A stretch of 64,000 nucleotides of DNA, taken from NCBI GenBank assembly GCA_003415625.1, contig PYIU01000009.1:62001-126000 (forward strand), read 5' to 3'. The notes under the pieces are model-generated. The model ran no database searches, was not told the DNA's origin, and saw only the letters and a program-made list of their open reading frames with translations. This stretch comes from Aquanectria penicillioides. Taxonomy: Eukaryota > Ascomycota > Sordariomycetes > Hypocreales > Nectriaceae. The position numbers were made by a program, and so were the translations under genes. Positions 11,569-22,490 of this stretch are shown here, in pieces (positions within the stretch are counted from its first letter, which is position 1; every line of letters begins with the position of its first letter).

Positions 11569-11989
11569 TTTAAACCATTTCTTGATGCGTTGATACGTTG
11601 AATAAAAAACAGGGGGGAAACAAAAGGCGACGGCGCCGCGCGTGGTTTTGTTGTCAGAGCCTTTCGGAACGAGAGATAGAGAAGGCCACCCAGGCCAAAG
11701 GAATAGCATAGCGACCAAGGGTACGTGGGCCGTGGCCGGCCCCTGTACCCTTAGCTTTAAATGCCTTAGCCCTGAGCTCTTGACCACAATGCAACCCATG
11801 ACACAATCGACAGCATAATGCAGTTAAAATAATAAAGAAAAATGCAAAAAGAGAAGAACCACTTTAACACATAATATTCACGTGAGAAATCCTAAATAGG
11901 CAATGTGGAGAATTTCCTTTTTGAGATTCCTAGGGATAGGGAGGAGGGTAAGGGTCGGGCGGTACTAAGACCTTTCGTTCCGAAAGGCA
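11569..11989. other. Convergent 3' region, no gene
   Basis: Lies between the 3' ends of the thioesterase (+) and the thiolase (-). I see no further gene and no CCTCGG site, as expected for a region without a promoter. Confidence 0.6.
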
Positions 11990-13459
11990 CTACAGGTGCG
12001 CCTGAGCCTTAAGCCTATCTATAGTATCACCTAGAGCAAAGTCATTTCGGTTCTTCCTACTTCTGACCTTCTCGGCGTCTCTGTCTGTGACGCTTCGCGC
12101 CTCTACTGCAGGGTTATACCCCAACCATGAAGCTCGTGCTATATCATCATTGCTGATAATGGTGTTGGACTGACCGTCCGCCCGCTTGTAGACGTTTACG
12201 ACTACAGCGCCTCCGAGACCCAGGTTATGCTGGAGAGCCACCCGAGTCTTGTCGACGAGTCGGTTATTGGCCCATCCTCGCAGCTGCCAGGTCAGTTCGG
12301 CACACTGAGCCAACCCCGTTGCGCCGATAGGATGTCCCTTGGAGATCAACCCTCCAGATGGGTTCACTACCATCTTGCCACCAAATGTGATGTCTCCCCT
12401 TCGGACCATCTCATGGGCTTTTCCATGTGCGGAAAGTCCTAGGGCATCCAACAGCACCAGCTCGTTTGTGGAGAAGCAGTCGTGTAGCTCGCACACTCTA
12501 ACATCGCCAGGTGTGATTCCTGCTTCCCTCATTGCTGCCTTGGCGGCCCTCTGCGTCATGTCATAACCGACAAGCTCAATTGAGCTTGTTTGGAAAGCTT
12601 TTGGGGAATCAGTCATAAAGGCTTGTCCAGCCATTAAAATTGCTTGGCCCTTGAGATGGGGTCGAGCATCTAAGAAGCGCTGCGAGACTATGACGGCTGA
12701 TGCGGCCCCATCACTCGTGGGACTGCATTGTAACTTAGTAAGAGGAGCAAAGATCATTGGAGATTCTTGGATCTGCTTGAGGCTGTAAACTTGGCGGAAC
12801 TGCGCGTACGGGTTATTCTGGGAGTGTTCGTGTGAGATGCGACCAATCTCAGCAAAGTCTTCTGCCGTTGCTCCGTACCTGGATCTAATTAGCAACTTTT
12901 CTAGTCCTCTGTCGTCTCTTCCTTATGATCCTCATGCAATTGTAGAGCACGGGACTTACTTTTCCATATACTCCCGGCCTGCATTCGCAAAGTATTGTGC
13001 CGTCAATGGTGCTTTCTTCTCAATGCCCACTAATTCTGACATCTTGGCGGCAAATCGGCCGCTAGAACTTGGCCTATCGTCCCACACGCTTTTCAAGCTC
13101 CCAGGCTTCATCTTCTCTACTCCCACCACCAAAACGCAATCCACTTTGCCAGCCTTTACAAGTGTCCGAGCCAAATAGAGGCCCACAGATCCAGTTGCGC
13201 AGGCATTGCTGGTATTGACAATTGGGATGCTTGACATGCCGAACTGGTAGAAGATCCGTTGCCCGGATGTTGAATCACCGTATGCGAAACAGGCAACCCC
13301 GTGGTCAACATCATCGTAGTTGATTTGCGCATCTAGCATGGCCTTGATACCAGCCTCGTAGCCCATTTCTGGATACTCGCGTAACCCCCGAGGCTTGATG
13401 AACTGCGTCATACCAACACCAAGCACGTACGCTTCAGGTTCAGTTGCTATATTCGCCAT
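11990..13459 (-). CDS. SCPx-type thiolase (acetyl-CoA acyltransferase without SCP2 domain), peroxisomal
   Basis: Exons complement(11990-12878, 12960-13459), 462 residues. The start at MANIATEPEA fits the family N terminus (YVLGVGMTQFIKP); an in-frame ATG 96 nt upstream is less likely. The catalytic Cys87 lies in NACATG. CELHDCFSTNE and NPSGGLISKGHPIGATG carry the conserved His residues. This is the SCPx subfamily, which cleaves 3-oxoacyl-CoA including 2-methyl-branched forms. The C-terminal sterol-carrier domain of animal SCPx is missing; the protein ends DRLKAQAHL, and AHL fits the PTS1 consensus. With the racemase it forms the classical branched-chain beta-oxidation pair. Three CCTCGG-type sites precede it. 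Confidence 0.9.
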
Positions 13460-14205
13460 TGTAGGAATATGATTGGTACGTGTTGTTCGTTGGAGATGGC
13501 TCAATAATGATGGATTCGAACATGAAATTGAAGGTTTTTTTATCATAGCACGCAAATCACTACACAGCGTTATTCATCTCTTCCTAAATGCTTTTCATCT
13601 TACGAGGCATGAGGAAATTCTGCATTGCGGTCAAGCGGTGGCCCAACTAGACCCCTGTGACAAGTTTCCCGAGGCAAGCCCAGTGCGGACTGCAGAGTGA
13701 GGTCGCCTCGGTTTCTGTTCTCACATTGTGGAAGGCGTCGCTTAAACCTCGGCTGGAGCACCAACTAGAAAGCCCTTACTAGCGATGGGTGCACGCAATT
13801 TGGCTGATAGCTGGATCACTTTGAAGGAACTTGATCATGAATAATTTCAAAAAGGAGCTAGTTATTTCCTTGGAATGGCAATTGAATCGTACGCACGGGC
13901 CCTAGGAAGTTGTCTAATATCGCAAAGTTGATACCCTATGGGATCATACCACTGGGGTAGTCTGGATATCATCGTTGGGATTTTGAATTTCATCAAGACA
14001 ACTACCCCCTTGAGAATGATAACATTGAAGAACTTTTGCATTCAGATAAGACTGATTATCACATAAATAGAGAGTGTATTCACAGCCCATTACTAAGTTT
14101 AAAAGTCTTCCCTCGTAAAGACACTAACATCTTGATGGATATTGAAATTATGTGACTCAAAATCCTAACTTTGCTGGCACCTTTGATACATGAAAGTGTC
14201 TCAGA
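13460..14205. promoter_or_regulatory. Thiolase promoter with three CCTCGG-type sites
   Basis: CCGAGG at 13669-13674 and CCTCGG at 13706-13711 and 13747-13752, spaced about 40 bp and 210-290 bp before the thiolase start. The rest is the 3' region of BVMO 1. No gene seen. Confidence 0.6.
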
Positions 14206-16300
14206 TTAAAGTGATACAATTTCAAGACCTTCGAATTGCTTGGTAGCTCTCCACTCAGATAAGAACTTGCCGAAATGCGAAGGCCCCTTGGACCAGACCG
14301 CCCCACGTGCTCTCTGTTGCTGGACCTCTGGTGGAACGGCGCGGTCGAATTCTCCCTCGGCATTGAAGTAGCTGGGAGTACAGCCGGCTGTTGCTGCAAA
14401 GACGCCGGCTTCAGATGCAATCAAGAGAGACCACTCCTCTTCGGCAGCAACTGTGGGTTCGATGAGGAAGTTGTGTCGGTAGGTACTGGGAGAAGCAAGG
14501 GACGTCCTATTATTCGCATTTACTGAGGCAGCATGAGACATGATGCCGGCGATGTGGATCGCAGAGGCATCTATCGAGTAGATGAAGTTGGGGCTAGCTC
14601 CGCTTTGGTTAAGGCCGGGCCAAAACAAGTTGGGAAAATCGTGGCTCATCATTCCATGGAGCGTTGTAACCCCTTGATTCCATTTCTGGTCCAGCGAGAC
14701 TCCGTTGCGGCCCTTGATGTCGAGTCCAACTCGGCCAGGAGGACTATACAACACTGGGCTATTGTAGCCGGTGCTGAGAATCAGGATATTAATCTTGAAC
14801 TCCTTGTCCCCAACCTTGATCCCATCCTCCGTGATCTCATTGACGCCAAAACCGTTGGTGTCCACAAGCTTCACGTTGGGAGCGTTGAAAGATTCAAGAT
14901 ATTCATCGTGGAAACAAGGTCGTTTGCACCAGCTCGGATACCATGGTTTGAGCTTTTCAGCAGTGTCAGGGTCGATCACAACATCATCTACTCGTTTGCG
15001 AATACTCTCTTGTCGAGGCAGGTCAAGAGTGTAGAGTTCTTCCACACGTTTTTGAATGTCATCGAGCGTTCGGCAATCCAAGTCAGGATTACCTGACAAC
15101 GCGTTGTGGGAAAGCATCCTCGTCCATCCATCGTTAACCATGTTGACGGCGGGCTTATTAGCGACGTTGGCCACAAAGGCATTGAAATTTTCCAGCCGCT
15201 CCGCCTGCCAGCCTGGCTTTGAGAGCATTGCTTCAGCCCACTTTGGATCTGTTGGTTGGTTATCTCTTCGATCTACCGACGAAGGCGTCCGTTGGAACAC
15301 GTAAAGATCCTTGGCCCAAGCCGTCAAAGCTGGTACCACCTGGATTGCTGTCGCACCTGTGCCGATGATTCCGACACTTTGGTCTCTCAATTTCACCATC
15401 TTGGGATCCTGAAACGTGCCACCCGTACTTTCGTAGTCCCAGCGCGCGGTGTGAAAACACGGACCTTTAAACTTTTCGATGCCAGGAATTTGGGGCATGC
15501 GTGGAATTGAAAGAAATCCTGTGGATAGTACTGTGAACTGAGATCTGACGATGATGGAGGCACCTTCTTCGCCCTGAGGCAACTGAGGCTTGAGCCCAAT
15601 CACCCACTCCTTGCTGTTTTCGTCCCATTCAATAGAACTGACACGGTGGCTAAACCATGTAACTTTATCAAGACCCCATTTTTTTGCAATTCGTTCGGCA
15701 TGCACTCTCAGTTCGTGTCCAGATGCATACTTCTCTGTCGGTATGTAACTGGTCTCTTCAAGAAGTGGCATATAGATGTAGCTCTCGACGTCGCACATCA
15801 GGCCAGGATAGCGGTTCCAATCTTTATTTGTTAGCGATATGCGGCTAACACAGAGCGACTCACGTCTAAATTGGTGCTCCAGAGGAATGGGCTCGAAACT
15901 CACACCATGTGCCACCAAAGCCACCCGCGGAATCTACCATGTGAATATCCTCGAGTTTGAACCCAGCCTGAAGGAGGCGAACAGCATAAAGCAATCCTCC
16001 ATAACCGGCGCCAATGATTAATATTTCAGTGCGGGATCCATCTTGTGGCGCCGCGGCGCGGGTATGGGAAACATTCTCGTCAAACCAGGTATCTGCTTTA
16101 AAACGACGGAATTTTTCGTGATCATAGAGGTCCATGAACTGGCTGGAGCCATCAGGGCGGATCCTCTTATTACGTTCTTCGATGTATTTTTGCCGCACAA
16201 TATTAGCAACAGTACCTGCAACTCCAATCTCCGTGTTTGTAGACTTCAGCGTGGATGGCGTAGCAAGCTCTCTGTCTGTGTTGAAGGCTACTTTCGTCAT
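14206..16300 (-). CDS. Baeyer-Villiger monooxygenase 1 (FAD/NADPH)
   Basis: Exons complement(14206-15821, 15904-16300), intron GTGAGT to TAAAG, 670 residues. The FAD-binding GxGxxG is GAGYGG at 97-102; GGTWYWNRYPG is restored across the splice. The BVMO fingerprint FxGxxxHxxxW is present as [11 protein letters not shown], and the NADPH motif is GTGATAIQ. The roughly 90-residue N-terminal extension places it with large-ring/steroid-type BVMOs such as CPDMO rather than CHMO. It would insert oxygen next to a ketone to give an ester or lactone. The substrate is not predictable from motifs. CCGAGG lies 214 bp before the start. Confidence 0.9.
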
Positions 16301-17494
16301 GACGAAATCGAGTTTTGAGCTAGTGATGCTGGAATAATGCTTGACGTCTGTTCAATGTTTGGGTTGACAAATGGACGTATAGATTGCGAAGTGCAGTCTG
16401 TAAATACAAGAACAATGATTGCCATCTACTCTGAAGAGTAGAGGGTGGTTGAGGGACAGTTATATCTGTTGCCTAGCGAGCTAGAAAGGTCCCCGGCTGT
16501 GACAGAACCCATGCCGAGGACCTTCAACTTACACACTTACATAACCGTGCCGTAGAAAGAGTAATCAAACTGCATTGGGAATCTCGGGTATACTAGTGTT
16601 TGAATACTATGAGGCCTGCTAAAGCCATCCATCGTCTCATACCACGTCGGCACATTGTTCCACTCAAAGTTGTCGGTGCTTGGAGACCGGGAACTTTCGA
16701 GGGGCGTTCAAAAGTTACCATGACAAGTACATCGCTTTGGAATGGCTGGGACTATCACGTCACTATTATTCTGCCAGTTCATTTCACCATCTCTGATGTA
16801 GGTCTATCCTATTACTCTGGGTTGTGCAGACTGCTCAAAGGATGGAAAGCTCCACATGTGACACTGATGAATAGTGCATCTGTGAGAACTAAACAATGCC
16901 TAATTAATTCCCGTTAGAATTGTCTTCTACAGAAAAGGCTGAACTCTGTGGCTGGACTCATCGCTATTGTAGCCAGAAGTTGTGTTTCGGCTACTGTGTC
17001 AATGGTTAAGTTCTGTGGCCGTCACACCACCTAGCTTCCGTTATGAGCTTCTTCGCGAAGGTAGCATGGCCACTCGGATAGCCATGGGCCGAGGATATTG
17101 CTCTCCATATAGAATCGACACACACAGTCGATTTATCGGGCCCCTGAAATGTCCTCGTCTCTCCAGAGTTTACCAGACAATTGGTTGAGGACCTTGAGGT
17201 TTCGAACTTTGGTGTGAGTCACAGACAAATGAATTAGGGTGGCAAGTTCGCACAGAGGATGGGTTTCAGCCAGCCACAGCAGGTGTCTTGTCTAATTCGT
17301 TTCAATTCTTTCATTAGCTGAAAATACGTAATCATTATCTCTCAACCATGGTAATGAAGACGACAGGGCTATCCCTCAAAGTATATCGCAACTAAATAAT
17401 CATTGAAGAAAACAATCCAAAAAGCGAGAGAAATGATTGATGTAGTATTGGATGCCGAGGGCTGAGTTTAAACCTGCCATTTCAACAGTTTATG
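16301..17494. promoter_or_regulatory. BVMO 1 promoter region with CCGAGG sites
   Basis: CCGAGG at 16514-16519, 17089-17094 and 17455-17460. The first is in the usual position for BVMO 1. The other two are 0.8-1.2 kb away and could be chance or act elsewhere. No gene is supported in this 1.2 kb. Confidence 0.5.
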
Positions 17495-18852
17495 TTAGAT
17501 CTTGGAAACCAGAACTCTCTGTTCTTCGAGCTTCTTGACCCTCTGAAAGGCGGCGTCCAAGAACATTTTCGTTTTTGCGAAATACATGTGGCTAAAGTCG
17601 CTGCTAGCTTGGCCGCTAATTGTCCGAGCCTGAATGCCATGGCTGATCGTGCCTCCTCGGATATACTGAAAAATCGTAGCAATCTCCCAATCTTTCCCCC
17701 CTCCATCTTTGCGAGGATCAAAACCTACCAGTTCCTTGTAGCGGTCAAGTAACTCTGTAAGTTCCGGTATTCCATTTGCCATTCTATTCTCAGCTTTGTA
17801 TGGGGACTCGCCACGCTCTTGGACTGTCACATAGTCCACAAAAAAGGGACTGACATGGAAGACAAGATCCATAAGCGGGTGGCCGAGAGTTGACAATTCC
17901 CAGTCTAGTATCGCAATGACTTTGGGCTCGGTTGGATGAAGGATCTAAACAATAGTAAGCAAAGTCACTCGTCGTAGAGATCAACACAAAATACCAGATT
18001 GTCAAACTTGAAATCTCCATGGACAATAGCATACCGCTCGCCTGGCAAATTCCTCCTCAGGTAGTCCATTATCAGGTCATATTTATCATGGGCTCGACCT
18101 AGAGCTTTGCCGGTTTTATTGTGCCTCGCCATGGCTTGTTGAGCTTCAATGCGACTCCACGTGTTGCAATGCCGAGCATAAAAATTAGTTTTTTTTCCGT
18201 AACTACCAAGGCCAATCGAGTCTGGGTCTATCGAATGGAGCCATGCAAGAGTCTCAATAGCCGAGAACCAACTGTGTAGACTTAGAAAGCATTACAAAAA
18301 AGCGGAGTGATATGACTTACACTTTGCGCCTATCGATGGTTGACAGCTCCTCAAGGTTTGTATCCGTGATGATTCTTCCTTTTACAAACTCCATCGCCTA
18401 TCTTGATATTTAGCATGTGTAAATTGAATTGGCCTGGTTACTTACGTAAAATGAAGTTCCAATCACCGAGGAGTCCATACATAAACCATAGACCTTGGGA
18501 ACGGGAAACCCTTTCACCGAGCCAAGTGCCTGTAGCACCTTGTACTCTCGATCTATTTGATGCGCAACCGGGCTAATGATCTCTCCTGGTGGCTTCTTTC
18601 TCAGGACGAACCTGAAACCACTATGGCCACTGAGTTAGTACAAGGTACTTAGTCCTAGGATTCAGGATCCTCGTTTACTCACGCTGCATCATCAACATAG
18701 TAAGTAGGATTGCTCTGGCCATACCCGATCTTTGTCGTCACGATGGGGAGCTTCAGGCCTGGGATTTCGCCCGTATGATGTAAGTATTCTCCCAAAGCCC
18801 CATCATCAAGGCTATGCTGTGAGCTAGCCACTAAAGGATTGTCTGAATTCAT
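17495..18852 (-). CDS. ACAD10/11-like acyl-CoA phosphotransferase (APH fold kinase)
   Basis: Five exons, complement(17495-17944, 17995-18271, 18321-18397, 18446-18620, 18683-18852), 382 residues. The N-terminal half reads [31 protein letters not shown] and SSVIGTSFY, matching the kinase domain of human ACAD10/ACAD11. The Brenner motif HGDFKFDN (225-232) gives the catalytic Asp and metal-binding Asn, and [12 protein letters not shown] (Asp247) the metal-binding loop. In ACAD11 and bacterial LvaA this domain phosphorylates 4-hydroxyacyl-CoA. It is divergent from the acyl-CoA dehydrogenase across 344 bp, i.e. an ACAD11 enzyme split in two genes. The C terminus is LVSKI; SKI is only a weak PTS1. 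A true antibiotic kinase is unlikely. Confidence 0.88.
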
Positions 18853-19196
18853 CCTTGTTAGCGCTAGTAGAGCAATGAAGGCGTAGGAGGTTACCTGTCA
18901 CCACTACAGCCAATCTGAACTTATTATGAGAATTTCAGCGAGAGGCTCTCATCTTCAGCACATGATTATTGCCCAAGGTCTCAATTGCCAGAATACGGGA
19001 GGTTGCTAGATTGCCGATAAAGCCGAGGGTTCTCGGATCATGCCTACTTTCGCAGTGGCGTAGCACAGACCTAACATGGTCTAGTCAAACTCCAGTGTAC
19101 CTCGACAACGACCATCACGTAAATAAACCCAATGTCTAATTCTTCACTGTGAATCAACACTATTAGATTTAACGCCAACTTCTCGAAATCATCATC
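18853..19196. promoter_or_regulatory. Bidirectional promoter, kinase / acyl-CoA dehydrogenase, one central CCGAGG
   Basis: A single CCGAGG at 19023-19028 lies almost exactly midway, about 170 bp from both start codons, so one bound regulator could drive both genes. Confidence 0.6.
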
Positions 19197-20552
19197 ATGA
19201 ACTTCGAACTTCCTCTAGAGGTGCAAGGCTATCTATCACGCATCGATGCTTTCGTAAAAAGCACAATAATTCCGATACAACAAAGCGATGACAACGCCCG
19301 CTTCTTTGATCACCGCCGCGAAAACTCGCGGACACAATGGGAAAACCAGGGTTTACCAACAAGGGATTGGGAGGACCTTCTCCGCCGAGTCAAGAAGCTC
19401 GCTGATCAGGCCGGCTTTTATCGCTTTGCTTGCCCGCAAGAATATGGTGGATCAGGAAGCGATTCATTAAATTTATACATGTGTGCCATTCGATACCACC
19501 TTACCTCTCATCCTGTGTACGGTGGCGGCGTCAGCCTGGCCAACGACCTCCAGAGTGAGCATAGTGTTGTCGGCAACATACCATTTGTCATTATGATTTA
19601 TCACTATGGAACTCCAGAGCAGCAGAAAAAGCTCATTCCTGCTAGTATCCAAGGCGAGATGAGAGCGACCTTTGGTTTGACTGAGATTGAACATGGCTCC
19701 GATGCTACCTATATGGAAACGACGGCTGTACCCATCAAGCTTCCTTCAGGAGAGCTCGGGTATGAGATAAATGGGAACAAAAAATGGCAGACAGGAATGC
19801 ATACAGCCAATTACTGCATTGTATTTGCTCGCACCTCTGGAAAAGCTGGAGACGCAAAGGGTATCACGGCCTTCATGGTGCCTCGAGAATCTCCGGGCGT
19901 AACCATAATTTCATATGAATGGACACTCAACATGCCTAGCGATCATGCAACTGTCAAGTTCCAAAACGTTCGCGTTCCGGCATCTTCAATTTTGGGTCCG
20001 CTGGACAATGGGCTTGCCATTGCTCAGACCTTCACTCACGAGAATCGAATTCGTCAAGCTGCTTCCAGCTGTGGTGCTGCACGATACTGCATTGATCGAA
20101 CCGTGGAATATTCGAATAAGCGCAAGGTGTTTGGGAAACCTCTCTCGTTCAACCAAGCTATTCAATGGCCTCTCGTGGAACTGTCGACTCAAGTTGAGAT
20201 GCTGAGACTGTTGATTCTCCGTACTGCTGTGGAGATGGACCAAGTCGCCGCACGAGCTAGGGCAACTGGGAAGGCGCCATGGGTGGCCATCGAAAAACAG
20301 CTTGGGCATAAAATTGGAATGTGCAATTATTATGCGAATCGTCTAGCTTGTGAATCAGCCGACAGGGCCATTCAAATCCATGGTGGAGATGGATACTCAA
20401 GGCATCTTCCTTTCGAGCATATTTGGCGTCATTTCAGGAGGTATCGAATTACAGAAGGAAGCGAAGAGGTACAAATTCGGAAGGTGGCAGCGTACTTGTT
20501 TGGCTACAAGACGACGGGCGAGAACTCCACAAAGGGAGAAGTCAAGCTTTGA
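19197..20552 (+). CDS. Acyl-CoA dehydrogenase, ACAD11-like
   Basis: Single exon, 451 residues. It shows TFGLTEIEHGSDATYMETT (flavin-binding strand region), NGNKKWQTGMHTANYCIVFART, RKVFGKPLSFNQAIQWPL and IQIHGGDGYSRHLPFEHIWRHFRRYRI. The C-terminal TEGSEEVQ aligns with the YEGT region of medium-chain dehydrogenase, making Glu420 the likely catalytic base. FAD-dependent alpha,beta-dehydrogenation of an acyl-CoA is the family reaction. ACAD11-type members also remove phosphate from a 4-phosphoacyl-CoA, which fits the adjacent kinase. The C terminus VKL is not a standard PTS1. The usual beta-oxidation role alone remains possible. Confidence 0.9.
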   Translation: MNFELPLEVQGYLSRIDAFVKSTIIPIQQSDDNARFFDHRRENSRTQWENQGLPTRDWEDLLRRVKKLADQAGFYRFACPQEYGGSGSDSLNLYMCAIRYHLTSHPVYGGGVSLANDLQSEHSVVGNIPFVIMIYHYGTPEQQKKLIPASIQGEMRATFGLTEIEHGSDATYMETTAVPIKLPSGELGYEINGNKKWQTGMHTANYCIVFARTSGKAGDAKGITAFMVPRESPGVTIISYEWTLNMPSDHATVKFQNVRVPASSILGPLDNGLAIAQTFTHENRIRQAASSCGAARYCIDRTVEYSNKRKVFGKPLSFNQAIQWPLVELSTQVEMLRLLILRTAVEMDQVAARARATGKAPWVAIEKQLGHKIGMCNYYANRLACESADRAIQIHGGDGYSRHLPFEHIWRHFRRYRITEGSEEVQIRKVAAYLFGYKTTGENSTKGEVKL

Positions 20553-21003
20553 TTTTACTTCTGGATGGTAATAACTAGTCAAATAAAGATTTATAGTCAA
20601 GTCACGAATAAAAGAAACAAAATCTATATGGGACAATTCTTGTATGAAGGGTCGTTAAATGTAAAGTGGTGTGATGGAAAGATCATTTGTCCTTTATTAT
20701 TTGCCAACCTGAGGATAGGTAAATTCTCGCCCTTCTTCAATTCTCGAGGGCCAACCTCCTTGGCATGGATGGTCAAGGAATATTCGCACTGTTGTACTAT
20801 TGCCCGTACTTGAAGATATTCGGCCCTCGGGTAGGTGGTTTCACTACAAGTCTCTCCTTGCTCGGGCCTCGGGCGGGGAACCACAGTTCTCGCTCCATTC
20901 GGCGTGTCATTGATGTCACATAAATGGTACAATAGCTATTCATTGATCCCCATTGTAGCCCTGCGACCTGGTATACAGTTGCCGATGTCAAAGTTGAGCC
21001 AAG
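20553..21003. promoter_or_regulatory. Hydrolase 2 promoter with two CCTCGG sites
   Basis: CCTCGG at 20825-20830 and 20867-20872, 179 and 137 bp before the start codon, in the same orientation. No gene seen. Confidence 0.6.
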
Positions 21004-21951
21004 ATGCCTCTACACTATGACGCGGAATGGTTTGCGTTAGCCAGCCCCAAACTAGAAGCGCAGAGTGAGGTCCTACCGCTTCATGACATTGCAACGAGAA
21101 GAAGTCGATATGAGCAGCTCTTTGTCCAGTCTCACTACACAATATCAGATGACATTGAAGTCAGAGTCTACAACACTCTGGCTTCAGATGGTCATGAGAT
21201 TCCCATTTATCACATCTCGAAAAGAACCTTACAGGCATCCCCTGAGCGTACACCAGCTGTGTTACATATTCATGGCGGAGGGTTCATATCTGTTCACGCG
21301 AAGGATATAATTCCTTCGCTTGTGCCGTTTGTTTCCCAGTCTGGAATACCCATATTCACAGTCGACTACCGGCTGGCACCCGAGAACCCTTACCCAACGC
21401 CGGTAGAGGATTGCTGGAGTGGGCTACTATACCTCCACTCCCAGGCAAAGGAACTCGGGGTCCATGCTCATCGGATAGCTGTTATGGGTGAGAGTGCGGG
21501 GGGTGGCCTGGCTGCCGGGGTAGCCCTCTTATCAAGAGAACGCAAGTTGTCACCGCCCCTAGCGAAACAGATCTTGATATATCCTATGTTGGATGACAGA
21601 ACCGTGACAGATCACTCGGAGGGCTTGGCAATTTTTAGCATGAACGATGTAATCACCGGCTGGGCCGCCTATCTCGGCCGAGATCGGGGCACTGACAGTG
21701 TGTCGCCGATTGCTGCGCCTGCTCGAATCGTCGACGCAGAAGGTCTACCACCACTGTATCTTGATATCGGCCAGTTGGATGTTTTCCTTCATGAGAATAT
21801 TAACTTTGCAAGAAAGTTTCTTGAGGCTGGGATTCAAACGGAATTGCATGTATATCCAGGTGTGATTCATGCTTTTCAGCGGTGGGCGCATACCTCGCAG
21901 ATTGTAAAGCAAGCGTTTGCGAATAGGCTGAGAGCAATAACGACTGTTTAA
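21004..21951 (+). CDS. Alpha/beta hydrolase 2 (fold-3 family)
   Basis: Single exon, 315 residues. Oxyanion motif HGGG (90-93), DYRLAPENPYPTPVED, nucleophile motif GESAGGG (Ser164), acid Asp259 in GQLDVFLHEN and His289 in GVIHAF complete the triad. Cytoplasmic esterase or lactonase of the hormone-sensitive-lipase group; it differs from hydrolase 1 in using GESAG instead of GDSAG. Likely acts on an ester or lactone in the pathway. Two CCTCGG sites precede it. Confidence 0.88.
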   Translation: MPLHYDAEWFALASPKLEAQSEVLPLHDIATRRSRYEQLFVQSHYTISDDIEVRVYNTLASDGHEIPIYHISKRTLQASPERTPAVLHIHGGGFISVHAKDIIPSLVPFVSQSGIPIFTVDYRLAPENPYPTPVEDCWSGLLYLHSQAKELGVHAHRIAVMGESAGGGLAAGVALLSRERKLSPPLAKQILIYPMLDDRTVTDHSEGLAIFSMNDVITGWAAYLGRDRGTDSVSPIAAPARIVDAEGLPPLYLDIGQLDVFLHENINFARKFLEAGIQTELHVYPGVIHAFQRWAHTSQIVKQAFANRLRAITTV

Positions 21952-22490
21952 AATAGATAAATAGCAGATAAATCATGATAGACAGTGATATTAAAAGAAA
22001 TAAGCTTGATTTAAACTTTTCGGTAAATTCACGAATCCCTCGACTCGATTTTAGGGTTGAGGTTTGGGCCAGTCTGGAGAGCCAGATCTCGTATTAACTC
22101 CACTATCTAACTTCTACTAAGGCTCCTTACGAAAGACAGGATTCGCCCAATTGGTGATAATGCTTCATTTAACGTTATAAGTATATAAAACTACAAACGA
22201 TACACGCCTTTAGTTGGTTGAATTTGCAACTATCCAACAAGCCGCAGGGACTTCCATCAAGTATACGTCACCTTGACATTATTGTGTACTTCCGAGGGGT
22301 CCGGGGATAAGACAGTATATATAAACACCTAGGTAACCTCGGTCCGAGAATTGGGGCTTCCTTGAAACATATTTTAACGCGATAGCTGTGTTAGATTGAA
22401 AATACCTTTCAGTCCACAATTCATTCAGTACGGTAATTCACCACGTACACTCAACCTCTTTAAATACCAATCTTGCAGTCAATTATCAAG
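21952..22490. promoter_or_regulatory. Promoter of the seven-TM protein with two CCTCGG-type sites
   Basis: CCGAGG at 22292-22297 and CCTCGG at 22337-22342, 199 and 154 bp before the ATG at 22491. No other gene seen. Confidence 0.6.

Noticed and set aside
14533..15510. Several plus-strand ORFs of 80-190 codons
   Set aside because: All are antisense to the conserved BVMO 1 coding region.
13388..18471. CCGAGG/CCTCGG copies within coding sequence (13388, 17655, 18466, also 41299, 60772)
   Set aside because: These lie inside conserved exons and are expected by chance, so I left them out of the promoter count.
17495..18852. Aminoglycoside resistance kinase
   Set aside because: The N-terminal half follows ACAD10/11 kinase domains, and the neighbour is an ACAD11-like dehydrogenase.
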